Below, piece after piece: positions 32,878-43,187 of a stretch of DNA of 64,000 bases. Where the stretch lies: positions 53,542,425-53,606,424 of the forward strand of contig CM051457.1 in NCBI GenBank assembly GCA_028274465.1. The letters run 5' to 3'. Each line of letters opens with the position of its first letter. Position 1 is the first letter of the stretch. Below the pieces are notes generated by a model, which was given only the letters and a program-made list of their open reading frames with translations, had not been told where the DNA came from and did no database searches. The stretch comes from Plantago ovata. Taxonomy: Eukaryota > Streptophyta > Magnoliopsida > Lamiales > Plantaginaceae. Position numbers and translations under genes: made by a program.

Positions 32878-34913
32878 TCATGGAGAAGGGGGTGGCGGTG
32901 GTGGTGCGTTGGAGGAAGGAGGTGGCATCCCCAACTTCGCATAAATGGCAGCGATGTGGGCCTCCTGCTCAGCCTGTCTCTCGGCCAGCCTCCTAATCTC
33001 TGCATCCTTCTCTGCCAACTCCGCTCTGAGGGCGGCCTGATCAGAGGAAGTACTAGAAGACGTGGTCCGTGAGGCAGAGTTCCTGAGATGACGGGAACGC
33101 ACATGCCTCGCGCCACTGGTGGTAGCAGCCAAACTCCCTAGTCCCAAGCGACGACCCTTCTCGTCCTCCCGATCCAGTTCCAACAAAATTTTGTTCATCT
33201 CCTCGACAATGAGGTCCTTGTCACGAATCCTCTCTGTATAGGCCTTCTGAAAGGATAAATCAATAGTGCAAGGCGTTAGTGAATTCAAGTATTATTGAAA
33301 TCAACCGTATTTAATGAACACAAGTATTACAGAACTTACCGCAATCTTCTCGGCCTTAGTAGACAACCATTCGCCATCAGGGCCCATCTGAGACTTCGTG
33401 AAGAACGTGAAGAAAAGACTCTCCTTATCCTCAATCTGAATGACACATGAATTACAAGTATAAGAGGCATGATAAAAAAGATCACAAAGTATAAGAGGCA
33501 TGATGTATAAAATCACAAAGTTCGAACTGATATTACAAGTACAAGAATAATATTAAAACCACAAAGTTAATTAATTATACACTTACCAGCCTATTCATGT
33601 TGGCTGTAGCGATGGACTGAGAGCCAAATCGATGTGTGACCATGCTCCTGGTCCCATCCTCGGGCGCCGCCTTCCTGTTTGCGGCGTTCTGCTCAGCCGC
33701 ACGCTGGACTTTTGGGTCAGGCCAGTAGGCCTTCCACTGAACTCACAGTTCATCTCCTAGCCAACTCGGCTTCCCCAGTCCGTCATTGTGCCTGACCTTC
33801 ATGGTATTAACCATCCCCTTGTAAAGGGAACTACCATGGGCGTTGAAGCAGTACCAGAGTGGCCACAACAGAGCTTTGGGAAGGAAGTAATATTTCTACA
33901 CAAGTACAGACAAACATCCAAAAACATACTAATTGTGATAACTTAAAAACAGTCAATTATAACAAGTGTAGCACATGCACAACAATTATATCGGTGACTA
34001 ACATATCACCCAAGTACAGTGGCTAACATACCACTCACATTGTCCTATATTTTACTACAACAATGGTGACTAACATATCACCCAAATATAGTGGCTAACA
34101 TACCACTCATATACAGTAACGTACCACTCAAGACAAAAAAACAATTATGAAACAGCAGTACGATTATTAACTCACCCTCATCTCCTCAAAGTACTCTCCC
34201 TTCAACTGGTCAGGGATGGTAGTCCACTCGGCGCCACCCTGTTGTGGTGGGAGCATCTTGGCCCTGATGATCTGGCCTAGGTTGTGAGCCGCCTTTACCG
34301 CAAATAACCTGCAAAGAATAAGGCAATCATTAAGCAAACCTTCGTAATATATAGTAATGAACTCAAGCCATAATACAATATTTTTACATAAATATATAAG
34401 TTAAATCATAATACTTACTTGTCCCCGTTGGGGTAGAGTACATGCCTACCATTCCACTGAAGACCGTCCATGGGTGATCTGTATGGACAGTCATCGTCTG
34501 GCACGTGGGCCCACGGGTCACGGGGATCGCTCGAGCCCCTACTGGACTCACCTGGAGTCCCACGAGCAGCCGGGGGGCCGTGCTGTGATCTAGGCCCGGT
34601 GTCATCTCCCTCAGTACGTGGTGACTGAGGAGTGCGTGGAATCTCATCCGGCTGTAGGGTGTAACGAGGCAGTCTGGGTTTCGGCATCTGCAAATTAAAG
34701 CAAAGATCTGTGTTAGTACATACACAATTGAATATAAAACATGTACAATCAGAGATATAGCAAGGAACGACATTAGACATTCGGGTGGTCACGCCAGTAG
34801 GACTCCCAAGCATCATGAAGGGGACTCAGCATCCACTCAGTACGCGGAACTCCCAAAAGCCAGTTGGCTTTCCAAGCCTCAAGTAAGGGAATCCTCACTG
34901 TACGTTCTGACAT
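32878..34913 (-). pseudogene. CACTA accessory transposase-like gene (Transposase_24-like), multi-exon
   Basis: The start is probably the ATG at 34911-34913 (MSERTVRIPLLEAWKANW). Likely exons on the minus strand follow at about 34688-34400 (MPKPRLPRYTL), 34312-34173, 33897-33588, 33436-33341 and 33250-32878, bounded by GT-AG sites such as the GTAAGT donor near 34417 and the TTTGCAG acceptor near 34313. The middle exons show KAYWPDPKVQRAAEQNAANR and GPDGEWLSTKAEKIA, which resemble the plant En/Spm-associated Transposase_24 family. The last exon ends in a coiled coil and a proline run. An in-frame TGA near 33740 interrupts exon four. It is not the catalytic transposase. Confidence 0.7.
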
Positions 34914-35749
34914 ATTTGAATGCTAAACCTGACCAATCGAAGTTTAGTTCATTGCTAACGTATTATTTCATTCTATTTTTCGAGGTTTTTACTTGCCATT
35001 TAAGATATGTGTAATTAAGGAAAATTTTTATATATATAATTTATTATATTTTGCTAACATACCCAAAATTCTTACTCATTTTTATTATTAATTTTACTTT
35101 GCATTATACTTATAATATTTCTAAATTACGACTAAAAATTATCAACTACGATTGACTACTAGAATTTATCAACTTATATTTCGGTTATAATTATTTACAC
35201 TAACGACTACAATTTATCAATTTATCAACTACGATTTTAGTTAACAAACTAATTACGGTTATATCATACTACAATTCAATTACATTCTAGGGCTCAAATC
35301 ATCCCTAATCTATCAAGAAATCCCAAACAAAGTCTCAATTCTCAATTACTAAAATACCCAATTAATCCCAAATCTATCAATTGACCAATTAAATCTTGTG
35401 CATTCTCCCTAATTTAAGCTACACAACATAATAGATACTAGTAGAAGGCATACAATTCATTGAAATAGGAAAAAACACGAAGAATACCCAAATTTAGAAA
35501 AGTTAGGGTTCGAAGTGAATACCTTTGATTGCGGAAGAAAGGTTGAAAGAATCATGCAATTGACTAGCTATCCTTGTTCGTGCTTCAAAGAGCTTCGAAA
35601 TGACTCCAAGATTGATGAAAATGGTGAAGAAATGAAGAAGATATGGGAGGAGGGGTGGTCGCCGGAGCTTCTTCGCGATATGGGAGCTGCTTCTCTGTTT
35701 CTCTGTTTTTGTTTCTGAGACGCTAAGTCTCGTATAAATATCTCCAGTC

Positions 35750-36075
35750 AGCGAAGGATGAGCCATCCGTCGCCGTATAGCGACGGATGACTTCATCGGT
35801 CGCTATACTTTAAACTCCTTTTTCTTTTTTTTTTTACTGGGTCAACGTTCTGCGACGGATGAGTCATCGGTCGCTATTTAGAGACCGATAGGCGTCATCG
35901 GTCGCAGAATATAGCGACCGATGACTCATCCATCGCTGACTAGCGACCGATGACTCATCCGTCGTAAAGCCTCCACGCCCTACGTACGCTTTAGTACGAA
36001 TTGAGTTGATCCGTCGCTAGGTGTACTTCATCCGTCGCTAAAAGACCGATCCGTCGCTAAATTCGGTCGCAGAAT
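35750..36075. repeat. subterminal repeats of the CACTA element, right
   Basis: Again many copies of GCGACGGATGA and ATCCGTCGCT, several with the variant CGACCGATGA, up to the terminal repeat. They are in both orientations. Confidence 0.85.
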
Positions 36076-36093
36076 GTGAAATTTCTTGTAGTG

Positions 36094-37690
36094 AAACCGA
36101 ACCTTTACTTGTCCTCAAGCAACTAAGCTAGACTCTAATGGAAAAAACAATGCAACACAAAAAATGGAGTCTCATGCCAAATGAATGAATTAATCTATTG
36201 AATCTATCAAAAAACATATGAACAAAAACCATACAAATCATAACATGGATATTGGTTGAAGAATGCCTCGATTGACTCATACACATTCACATACGCACTT
36301 ATGTCAAACAAGATAGTCTCTCGTAACATTCTCTACCTGGACCTAGTCAGTGACGACGTAATGAAACATGTTAAAATACGAATGGTTGTCCCGTGCCTAT
36401 GAAACTGAGGACTTACTACTGTTCACCAAGTTAATACTTTTCCTCAAAGAGGTCGAACCAATACTGGCTCTCATCAAAGGAAGGGGGTTCCCTAAAAAAG
36501 ATAACACTCCCCTATTCTACCCATCTCTCAAGCAAAGCCTTAAACTATTTACCACTTCCTGAATGGCAGGACGAGGGTGGTCTAGAACAGATGACACTCA
36601 AACAAACAAAAGACAAAAATTACAACTCGATTACGAACATTACAAGAATTGAACAATGAGACAAACACTTTGCTAAACTGCTTTTTGGCTTCCTTTTTTT
36701 TGGACCCTTCTTTGCTTTTTTGGGGTGTTTTCTTTTTTTTCATTTCCAGTTTTTCTTTCTTTTTCCTGGAATTTTTCTTTTTTTTTTTTCGATTTTTTTT
36801 TTTTTTTTTTTAGCCAGCAGTAGCACAACGAAAAAAGAAATTACAATGACACACAAACGACCTCCCCAAACCTAATTGAAAGAATAGGTTGGAGTACAAA
36901 CTTACGAAAAAGGAAAATAAACTCACAACACACACTCAAAATCGAAAAACAAGTCTAATGATAGCGTAACCCCCTCCCCAAACCTATTCGAAAGAATAGG
37001 TTGCAAACAAAGGATCACACAATCTCACACTACCTCCTTCCTAGGCATTTAACAATCTCAAAGCAAGGTGAAGACTTGTTGCCTCTTAGGTACATAATTA
37101 CTCGGGGAAACAACCATAAGATCCTAACATGCATCATCCTATTATAAAGGCCTTCATGAACCACAGTAGAGAAAACACCACTAAGTGATGTCGAGACTAC
37201 CAAGCTTAACTAAGTGCAAACATAAATGTGACAAGCCAAGCGAGAAAAACTTCAAACAAATTCATAGAGATGAAGCATATGATTAATGTCATAATTAGTT
37301 ACTCTACCCAATAAAAAAATTCAAAAAATTTGGCAATAATAAACTCCACACAAAAACATGCAAAACTATACTAGGATGAATGTAGTGTATGCAACTAAAT
37401 ACTAAGAAAGCGGTAAACGTGCAAATGCAAATGCAAACAAACGGTTTCACAAGTTTATCATAAGCAAAACAACTATAGAGATAGCCAGCGGTAACCCCCC
37501 CCCAAACCTGAACGTCGTCGCTCGTCCCGAACGTCGAAATTGGATTTAAGGTGAGAGCTAACTTGTACCTGTAACCTATATGACTCAAGGATACTCGTGA
37601 GAACCCAAAACGGGCGATAAAAGAAGTAAAAAGATCAATAATTTAGCGTAATAGGAGGAAAATGGGATTCCGAACGAAAATCCGGACCTC
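36094..37690 (-). other. noncoding 3' region of G
   Basis: No gene is supported. It matches the 3' region of F nearly block for block: the GAGGACAAGTA hairpin plus polypurine tract side at 36094-36125, poly-T tracts (36700-36810), AACCTATTC hairpins near 36868-36891 and 36981-37002, and the internal polypurine-like motif near 37490-37535. Short reading frames here match the same noncoding blocks in F. Confidence 0.75.
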
Positions 37691-37703
37691 CGGGTTTCTG
37701 GAC

Positions 37704-37775
37704 ACCCGGGGCGAACCGCCCCAGGTGGGGGGCGATTCGCCCCACATGGGGGGCGGTTCGCCTGGCATCTCCAGA
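37704..37775. repeat. triloop hairpin cluster, internal, downstream of gag in G
   Basis: GGGGCG/CGCCCC loop AAC, GGGGCG/CGCCCC loop ATT and GGCG/CGCC loop GTT, separated by a few bases. It lies about 150 bases after the gag stop in element orientation. Confidence 0.85.
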
Positions 37776-37918
37776 CTCCTGGAGACGCCTTTTTCCTCCC
37801 AAAACGCAAAATTATCATCTTAAAACCTATTTTATCACCAAAAACACACGAAAAATAAATATGCATGCAATGCAAGAAAGCGATAAAACTAAACTACATG
37901 CGACCATTACCACTAATG

Positions 37919-38827
37919 TTATCCATTATCAAATGGAAACGAATCTTGTGCATCCGTTCCATTACTCCTCGCATCTTGGGAACCATCCTTGGCTCCTCTC
38001 CATATCTGCTCAAGCAAGTCCATGATTCCCTGAAAACCTAAATTAACAAAACCAAGAAAAACAAAATCTAAAAAATAACTAAGGGAATCAGATGGAAAAT
38101 AAAAAGAGTAAAGAGGATCAAAACTCCTTTGGGACTCATAGGTGGGTCCATGGACCAAAACGTAGGAGTCAAGATCAAGAGTATCTGCCGCAATTGATTC
38201 AAAGATGCCAAAATCTTCAGAGATTGGCTCCTCGACCTCAACACAACTCACGCCATCACCTTCTGACTCAAGTGAAGCAATGGATTCAGTTATCACTTCC
38301 TCGAGGACTTCCTCTTGGCCAACAACCTCGACATCCGCAAGTAAGGACTTGAAATCCAAGATAAGCACTGAGGAGACTTCATCAATGGACTCTTCTCCAC
38401 ATTCCTCTTCATCGGCAATGTCGATTTCTGGTGGCTGACTACTAAAGCGAGACGTCCATGCCCTTGACCCGGGAGTTGAGTCCCTATCCCAATGTTCCAG
38501 AAACTTGCTGGTTACTTCACCCCAAGTGCGCAACGATTTTTCCGGCGGGATTCTGAGCCATCTTCGAGCGTACCCTTTCAAGGCTCCCGTAAACCCTCTC
38601 ATACAAAGTTGCTCATGTGATAAAATAACCCCCTCCTCATAATCACGAGGTATCCTCAACACTCCTTCCTCGTACGTGTCTAAGAACCCTCTTGGATCAT
38701 TACGCACTGAAAACGTGGAGAGAATGGAGTAGTACGAAGGATCAAAGTCATAATTCCTGCAATATTCATCCAATGTTATGCAAGGCCCTTGAGGCATCAC
38801 ATACCGGAGAAACGGAGGTAGACTCAT
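37919..38827 (-). CDS. gag-like ORF of G with unrelated acidic C-terminal half, 302 residues
   Basis: The ORF is open from ATG 38827 to the stop at 37919. Residues about 1-125 resemble the start of a retrotransposon gag domain (MPQGPCITLDEY, DPRGFLDTYEEGVLRIP, LKGYARRWLRIPPEKSLRTW). After a WDRDSTPG junction the sequence is unlike gag: long acidic stretches (residues 135-215) and an aromatic, hydrophobic segment near 245-275 (FYFPSDSLSYFLDFVFLGF). No zinc knuckle and no protease are present. It may be a gag fused to a captured or internal segment; truncation by deletion is also possible. It is flanked by the primer site upstream and a hairpin cluster downstream. Confidence 0.7.
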   Translation of the reverse strand: MSLPPFLRYVMPQGPCITLDEYCRNYDFDPSYYSILSTFSVRNDPRGFLDTYEEGVLRIPRDYEEGVILSHEQLCMRGFTGALKGYARRWLRIPPEKSLRTWGEVTSKFLEHWDRDSTPGSRAWTSRFSSQPPEIDIADEEECGEESIDEVSSVLILDFKSLLADVEVVGQEEVLEEVITESIASLESEGDGVSCVEVEEPISEDFGIFESIAADTLDLDSYVLVHGPTYESQRSFDPLYSFYFPSDSLSYFLDFVFLGFVNLGFQGIMDLLEQIWRGAKDGSQDARSNGTDAQDSFPFDNG

Positions 38828-39135
38828 CCTTTTGTATGACTAGTTTTTGCACACGAGGAAACAAGAAACCAAGGAGCAGAATCCACAAAAGAAAAACAAA
38901 AATTTGCAAAGAAAAACACAAAGAGTGCAAACAAACACAATGTAATCAAGAACTTCGAGAGCATAAGCACGCAAGGTAACCGAGATCAGATTAGATGAAT
39001 TTTCTGAAAAAGATAGGGGGAAGAAATAGGGTAAGAAATTGAGATTTTCTGAGAGCAAACCCCCAGGGCATGTTCTTCTGTAGGGAACTGAATGCGGAAA
39101 ACATAAATAAGCTAAACAGAAAAAAAGAGTATAGT

Positions 39136-39153
39136 TCCCCGGCAACGGCGCCA
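39136..39153 (-). other. primer binding site of G (tRNA-Asp type)
   Basis: On the minus strand TGGCGCCGTTGCCGGGGA, three bases inside the 5' LTR (39157-40317). Confidence 0.88.
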
Positions 39154-39156
39154 ATT

Positions 39157-40317
39157 TGATGAACTGGAATTTGTCAGATTCAAATTAATCAAATAAATTT
39201 GTTTTTAGCCAAAGGCAATTCACAACTACAACGAAAACCGTAGTGTAGCAGTAAAATAACCTCGAGTGTCGATCTCTAAGGACTATAACTAGCTTTATCT
39301 AATTTAACTTAAACTATAAAATCAACCGACGACTTAGCACAAATTTTTCTTATCAAGATAATGGAAGTTAGTGATAGTATGATCATTCAAAGCATAGTAG
39401 GTTAATAATCATGCACGAAGTACCCGATCGTTTTGCATAGAGATCTAAGATCATGAATTGTCCAATGTGTTCCGTTCAATTCAACACTACGAAGATAGAG
39501 GGCTTAGATAGATCAAAGAAATAAAGCAATAACTCAAACTCTGATTCGCATTACCGCCATCATGCATAATTAAGAACCCTCGCTAAGAAATCACATACTA
39601 TCACCAACGATAGATTTAGCTACTCATAGATGTCATGCAATCAACAGAAATCATAGCAAGATTGAATGAAAACATGTTGAAAGATATAAATATAAATAGA
39701 AAAATCGTGAGATATAATGTTACCGAAGGTTGTCAATCTCCGAAGAATCGCGATCTCACAAGCTCCAAATTGATAAGAAAAATTGTCTCCTATGCTAAGA
39801 ATTCCCAGAACAGGCTCTGGGGAATTCCTACCTAAAACTAATGAGAAAGGTATGAAAAACGGTCTGAGAAAGTCTGAAAAAACGTAGAGAAATAGCAACT
39901 ATATATAGGAGTTCGGAACGTGTGGGGCGAGTCGCCCCACACACTGGGCGAATCGCCCGGGAGCTCCAGTCGGCGAGAGACGCATTTTTTACGCGGTTTT
40001 GGATTTTTTTTTTCCTTTTCGGACTCGGTTTTTGTCTTCTAGTGACCTTTAAGTCTTGAAACTCGACCTCCAGACTTCAAATCCCATCCGGAATCTTCTA
40101 GATACTCCAAAAATGTCCTCGGAACACCGATTTTTCGTTCTCTTCAATATAATTGCCCGGAAAACCATGTTTTTCACCGAAAACCTGTAAAATGCAAACT
40201 AAAGGGAAACGTGACACTATTCTAATAAAATGCACTAATATATAGCTAAATTAACATAGAGGATAGAAAAATAGGTGAAAAAAGACTCGAATGAAGGTGT
40301 AAAATACACGTTCATCA
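39157..40317 (-). repeat. 5' LTR of G (1161 bp)
   Basis: TGATGAACTGG...TTCATCA on the plus strand. It has a TATA box around 39900-39907 and two hairpins at 39920-39963: GTGTGGGGCG/CGCCCCACAC loop AGT and GGGCG/CGCCC loop AAT. The two middle hairpins of the partner LTR are absent. Confidence 0.94.
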
Positions 40318-41284
40318 TTATGCTCATACACCGGCCTGCAGGATGCTATATAGCTTTGAGGGCAAAAGGAACTGGAAATGGTACACTTCCAACCGGTTCA
40401 ATGGGTACGATGTATCGCTACTCCATGAGTTCTATGTAGGATACACTGACTGTGCAGACATGGGGGGCGTTCCAGTGTGGCACACAATAGTGCCATGGAC
40501 TCCTCAGTCGATTTCCTACTTTATCCACTTCGGGGAGCAGGAGTTTACCGGGAGCGTGCACGAATATAAGTACTCGAGAGGGGGCCGCGTGATTGACGAG
40601 AGAGTCACGGAGATGATTTTCCACAAGGAGTATGTGTACCCATTTGGTTCTAGACCGGAGAGACTGGAGAGGAAGGACCACAATCTTGAGGCTAGGACGG
40701 CTATGAAGTTCATTATGGCCAACCTCATTCCTCGGACTAATGATACTTCCATTCAGCCTTGGTATGCAGAGCTCATCTACTATCTATTGGGTAGGCACCG
40801 TATCGACATTGGCAGCATTATCTATGAGGAGTACCATAGGCATTGGAACAAAAAGAAGAAACCACTTGTTTTTCCATACTTGATCACTGCGTCTATCAAT
40901 GAGCAGGAACATAGGTTCCGTCAGAATGTACCTTCGGCCGCCACCGCTGATGATGCAGCAGCTAGATCTCCATCTCCCTCACCTCCTGCGAGTGATGACG
41001 ATGACATGGAGACCGATGATAGGGACCGTATTCCAGACACCGCCACTCCAAGTGGGTCACAGCAGCCACCAAGGGTAGAACGTGGTTCCATGGGATTTGA
41101 TTTTACTGATCTCCAGACCTACCTTCATGACAGATTCCGTGGGTTTGATGCAAATGTTGCAACTCTGACCACCACTGTCCAGGGTTTGCAGCATACTCTT
41201 GATGGTTATGTTGTCCAGCGCAACCGTGATTGGGAACTCGCTGAGGAGCATCGCCGGAACGAGAGACAACTCATTTTCAAGTAG

Positions 41285-43187
41285 TAGATTCTCTTGGACC
41301 GTCAGCAGGAAACCTTACAGCAGTCTCAGGATCTTCTCTCTAACATGTGGAACGACTATTACGGGGATTATGACCCGGATTACTAGTATTTTTCACATGT
41401 CCATTCTGGTATACTCAGCCGACAGAGGCCACACATTCGGTACCATCTAGTATCACTTTACATTCCTCATTCTCTCTTTTGCTGGAGACCAGCTTGAGCT
41501 TCATGTGGGGGGGGGGGGGGGTGTTATGTGAATTATGATGTTAGTTTTGTATGACTTGTTGTCGTTGAGTATTGTATCTTGTACTTAGATTCTACCTTTG
41601 TTTGCACGTTTACCACTTTCTTAGGATATAGTTTGTTCGTATGCATTCATCCTTAGTCTAGTTTTTGCATGTTGTTGTGTGGAGTTTATTGCCAAATATT
41701 TAGAACTTTTTTTATTGTATAGATTAAGTGTTTTTTACCATTGACCATGCATTGCATTTCTATGGAATAGTTTGAGGTTTGTCTCGCTTGGCTTGTCATA
41801 TTTGTATGTGCACTAGTTAAACTTGGTAGTCTCGACATCACTATGTGGTGTTTTCTCTACTTCGGTTCACGAAGGCCTTATAAAATGTTGCATGTTAGAG
41901 TCTTTGGTTGTATTCTCGTGTAATTATGTACCTAAGAGGAAACAAGTCTTCACCTTGCTTTTTGAGATTGCTAAATGCCTAGGAAGGAGGTAGAGTGAGG
42001 TGTGTGATCCTTTGTTTGAAACCTATTCTAACGAATAGGTTTGGGGAGGGGGTTACCATTATTATGACTTGTTTTTTCGTCTTGTTGAGTCATGTTGAGT
42101 TTGTTTTTCTTCTTCTTTGTGAGTTTGTCTTTCTTCTTCTGTGTGAGTTTGTGCTCCAACCTATTATTTCGAATATGTTTGGGGAGGTCGTTGTTATTTC
42201 TTATCATTGTTGCTACTGCTGGCTATATACAAAAAAAAAATAAAAGAAAAAAAATCTATACCCGAAATCAGGAAAAAGAAAAAAAAAAAAAAGAAAAGAA
42301 ACGAAAAGAAAAAAAAAAGAATAAGACCCAAAAAAACAAAAGAAGGGTCCAACCAAGCAAAAAAACAGTTTAGCAAAGGGTTGCATCATTTTTCAGCTTT
42401 TGTAGTAGTTTGTAATCGAGTTGTAAATTCTTCCTTGTGTTTTCGTGTCGCCTAGTCCAAGGCCTGTTCTAGATCACCCTCGTCTTGCTATTCAGGAAGT
42501 GGTGAAGAGTCTTTGCTCTAAGAGCCGGGTAGAATAGGGGAGTGTTGTCTATTAGGGAACTCTCATTCGTTTGATGAGGGCCAGTATTGGTTCGACCTCT
42601 CTTGAGGGAAAGTCTCACTTGGTGAACAGTAGTAAGCCCTCAGTTTCATAGGCACGGGGAAACCATTTGAATTTTATTATGCATCATTGTGTCGTCACTG
42701 GCCAGGTCCAGGTAGAGAATGTTACGAGAGACTCCCTTGTTTAACAAAGTGCATATGTGAATGTGTATAGGTTCAATCGAGGCATTCTTCAACCTACTTC
42801 CATGTTATGATTTGTATTGGTTCGACCTCTCTTGAGGGAAAGTCTCACTTGGTGAACAGTAGTAAGCCCTCAGTTTCATAGGCACGGGGAAACCATTTGA
42901 ATTTTATTATGCATCATTGTGTCATCACTGACCAGGTCCAGGCAGAGAATGTTACGAGAGACTCCCTTGTTTAACAAAGTGCATATGTGAATGTGTATAG
43001 GTTCAATCGAGGCATTCTTCAACCTACTTCCATGTTATGATTTGTATGGTCCTTGTTCATAAGCATTTGGTAGATGGAATAGATTAGTTCTTCTTGTTTG
43101 GCATGAGATTCCTCTTTGTGTTGCATGTAGTTTGCATAGAGTCTAGCTAGTTGCTTGAGGATAAGCAAATGTTCGGTTTGGGGAGTT
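41285..43187 (+). other. noncoding 3' region of H
   Basis: No gene is supported. It contains a long G-run (41506-41521), AACCTATTC hairpins (42020-42041, and a decayed one at 42158-42179), an A-rich tract (42231-42365), a 230-bp duplication and the final hairpin with polypurine tract GGTTTGGGGAG just before 43188. The lysine-rich reading frames at 42092-42455 come from the A-rich tract. Confidence 0.75.
42585..43044. repeat. tandem duplication, 2 x 230 bp
   Basis: Two adjacent copies (42585-42814 and 42815-43044) begin TATTGGTTCGACCTCTCTTG and differ at only a few bases. The unit occurs once in E, G and J, so the duplication is private to H. Confidence 0.92.

Larger units (their letters stand above)
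32314..36093 (-). mobile_element. CACTA-type DNA transposon, 3780 bp
   Basis: It begins CACTACAAG and ends CTTGTAGTG, the terminal inverted repeats of the En/Spm superfamily, with a 3-bp duplication AAA on both sides. Comparison with F (CCCCAAACCGAACC) shows the empty site. Both subterminal regions are crowded with the motif GCGACGGAT or its complement. It encodes one intron-rich gene and no recognisable TNP2-type transposase, so it is probably non-autonomous. Confidence 0.93.
31106..40317 (-). mobile_element. G: gag-only LTR retrotransposon with nested CACTA element
   Basis: LTRs lie at 31106-32302 (3' side) and 39157-40317 (5' side), with a tRNA-Asp primer site, one gag-like ORF and no RT or integrase. 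The target duplication TTATG stands at 31101-31105 and 40318-40322. A CACTA transposon is inserted eleven bases inside the 3' LTR boundary. Confidence 0.92.
30910..41284 (+). pseudogene. accessory ORF of H, interrupted by element G
   Basis: The first part (30910-31105) starts MGHDKKKIGKSKSKKGKG and is lysine-rich. The second part (40323-41284) continues in the same frame once G and one copy of its duplication TTATG are left out; together they would give about 385 residues. The second part has an aromatic-rich domain (FYVGYTDCADMGGVPVWHT, then MKFIMANLIPRTNDTS and LIYYLLGRHRIDIGSIIYEE). It resembles the 'putative plant transposon protein' domain found in gypsy-element accessory ORFs. An acidic S/P-rich stretch and a helical tail follow. 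Function is unknown, and a host gene is less likely given the element 3' end behind it. Confidence 0.7.

Noticed and set aside
35503..35796. small frames at the right side of the CACTA element
   Set aside because: They overlap the subterminal repeats and lack splice or domain support. They may include leader sequence of the minus-strand gene, but this cannot be shown.
30910..41284. H accessory ORF as a host gene
   Set aside because: It is followed by the family noncoding 3' region, polypurine tract and LTR, and its domain resembles element-borne plant transposon proteins. A host gene cannot be fully excluded.
42092..42455. lysine-rich open frames (also near 19240-19480, 25395-25710 and 53868-54110)
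   Set aside because: They are translations of A-rich or T-rich tracts in the noncoding 3' regions. They differ in length and frame between copies and have no conserved residues.
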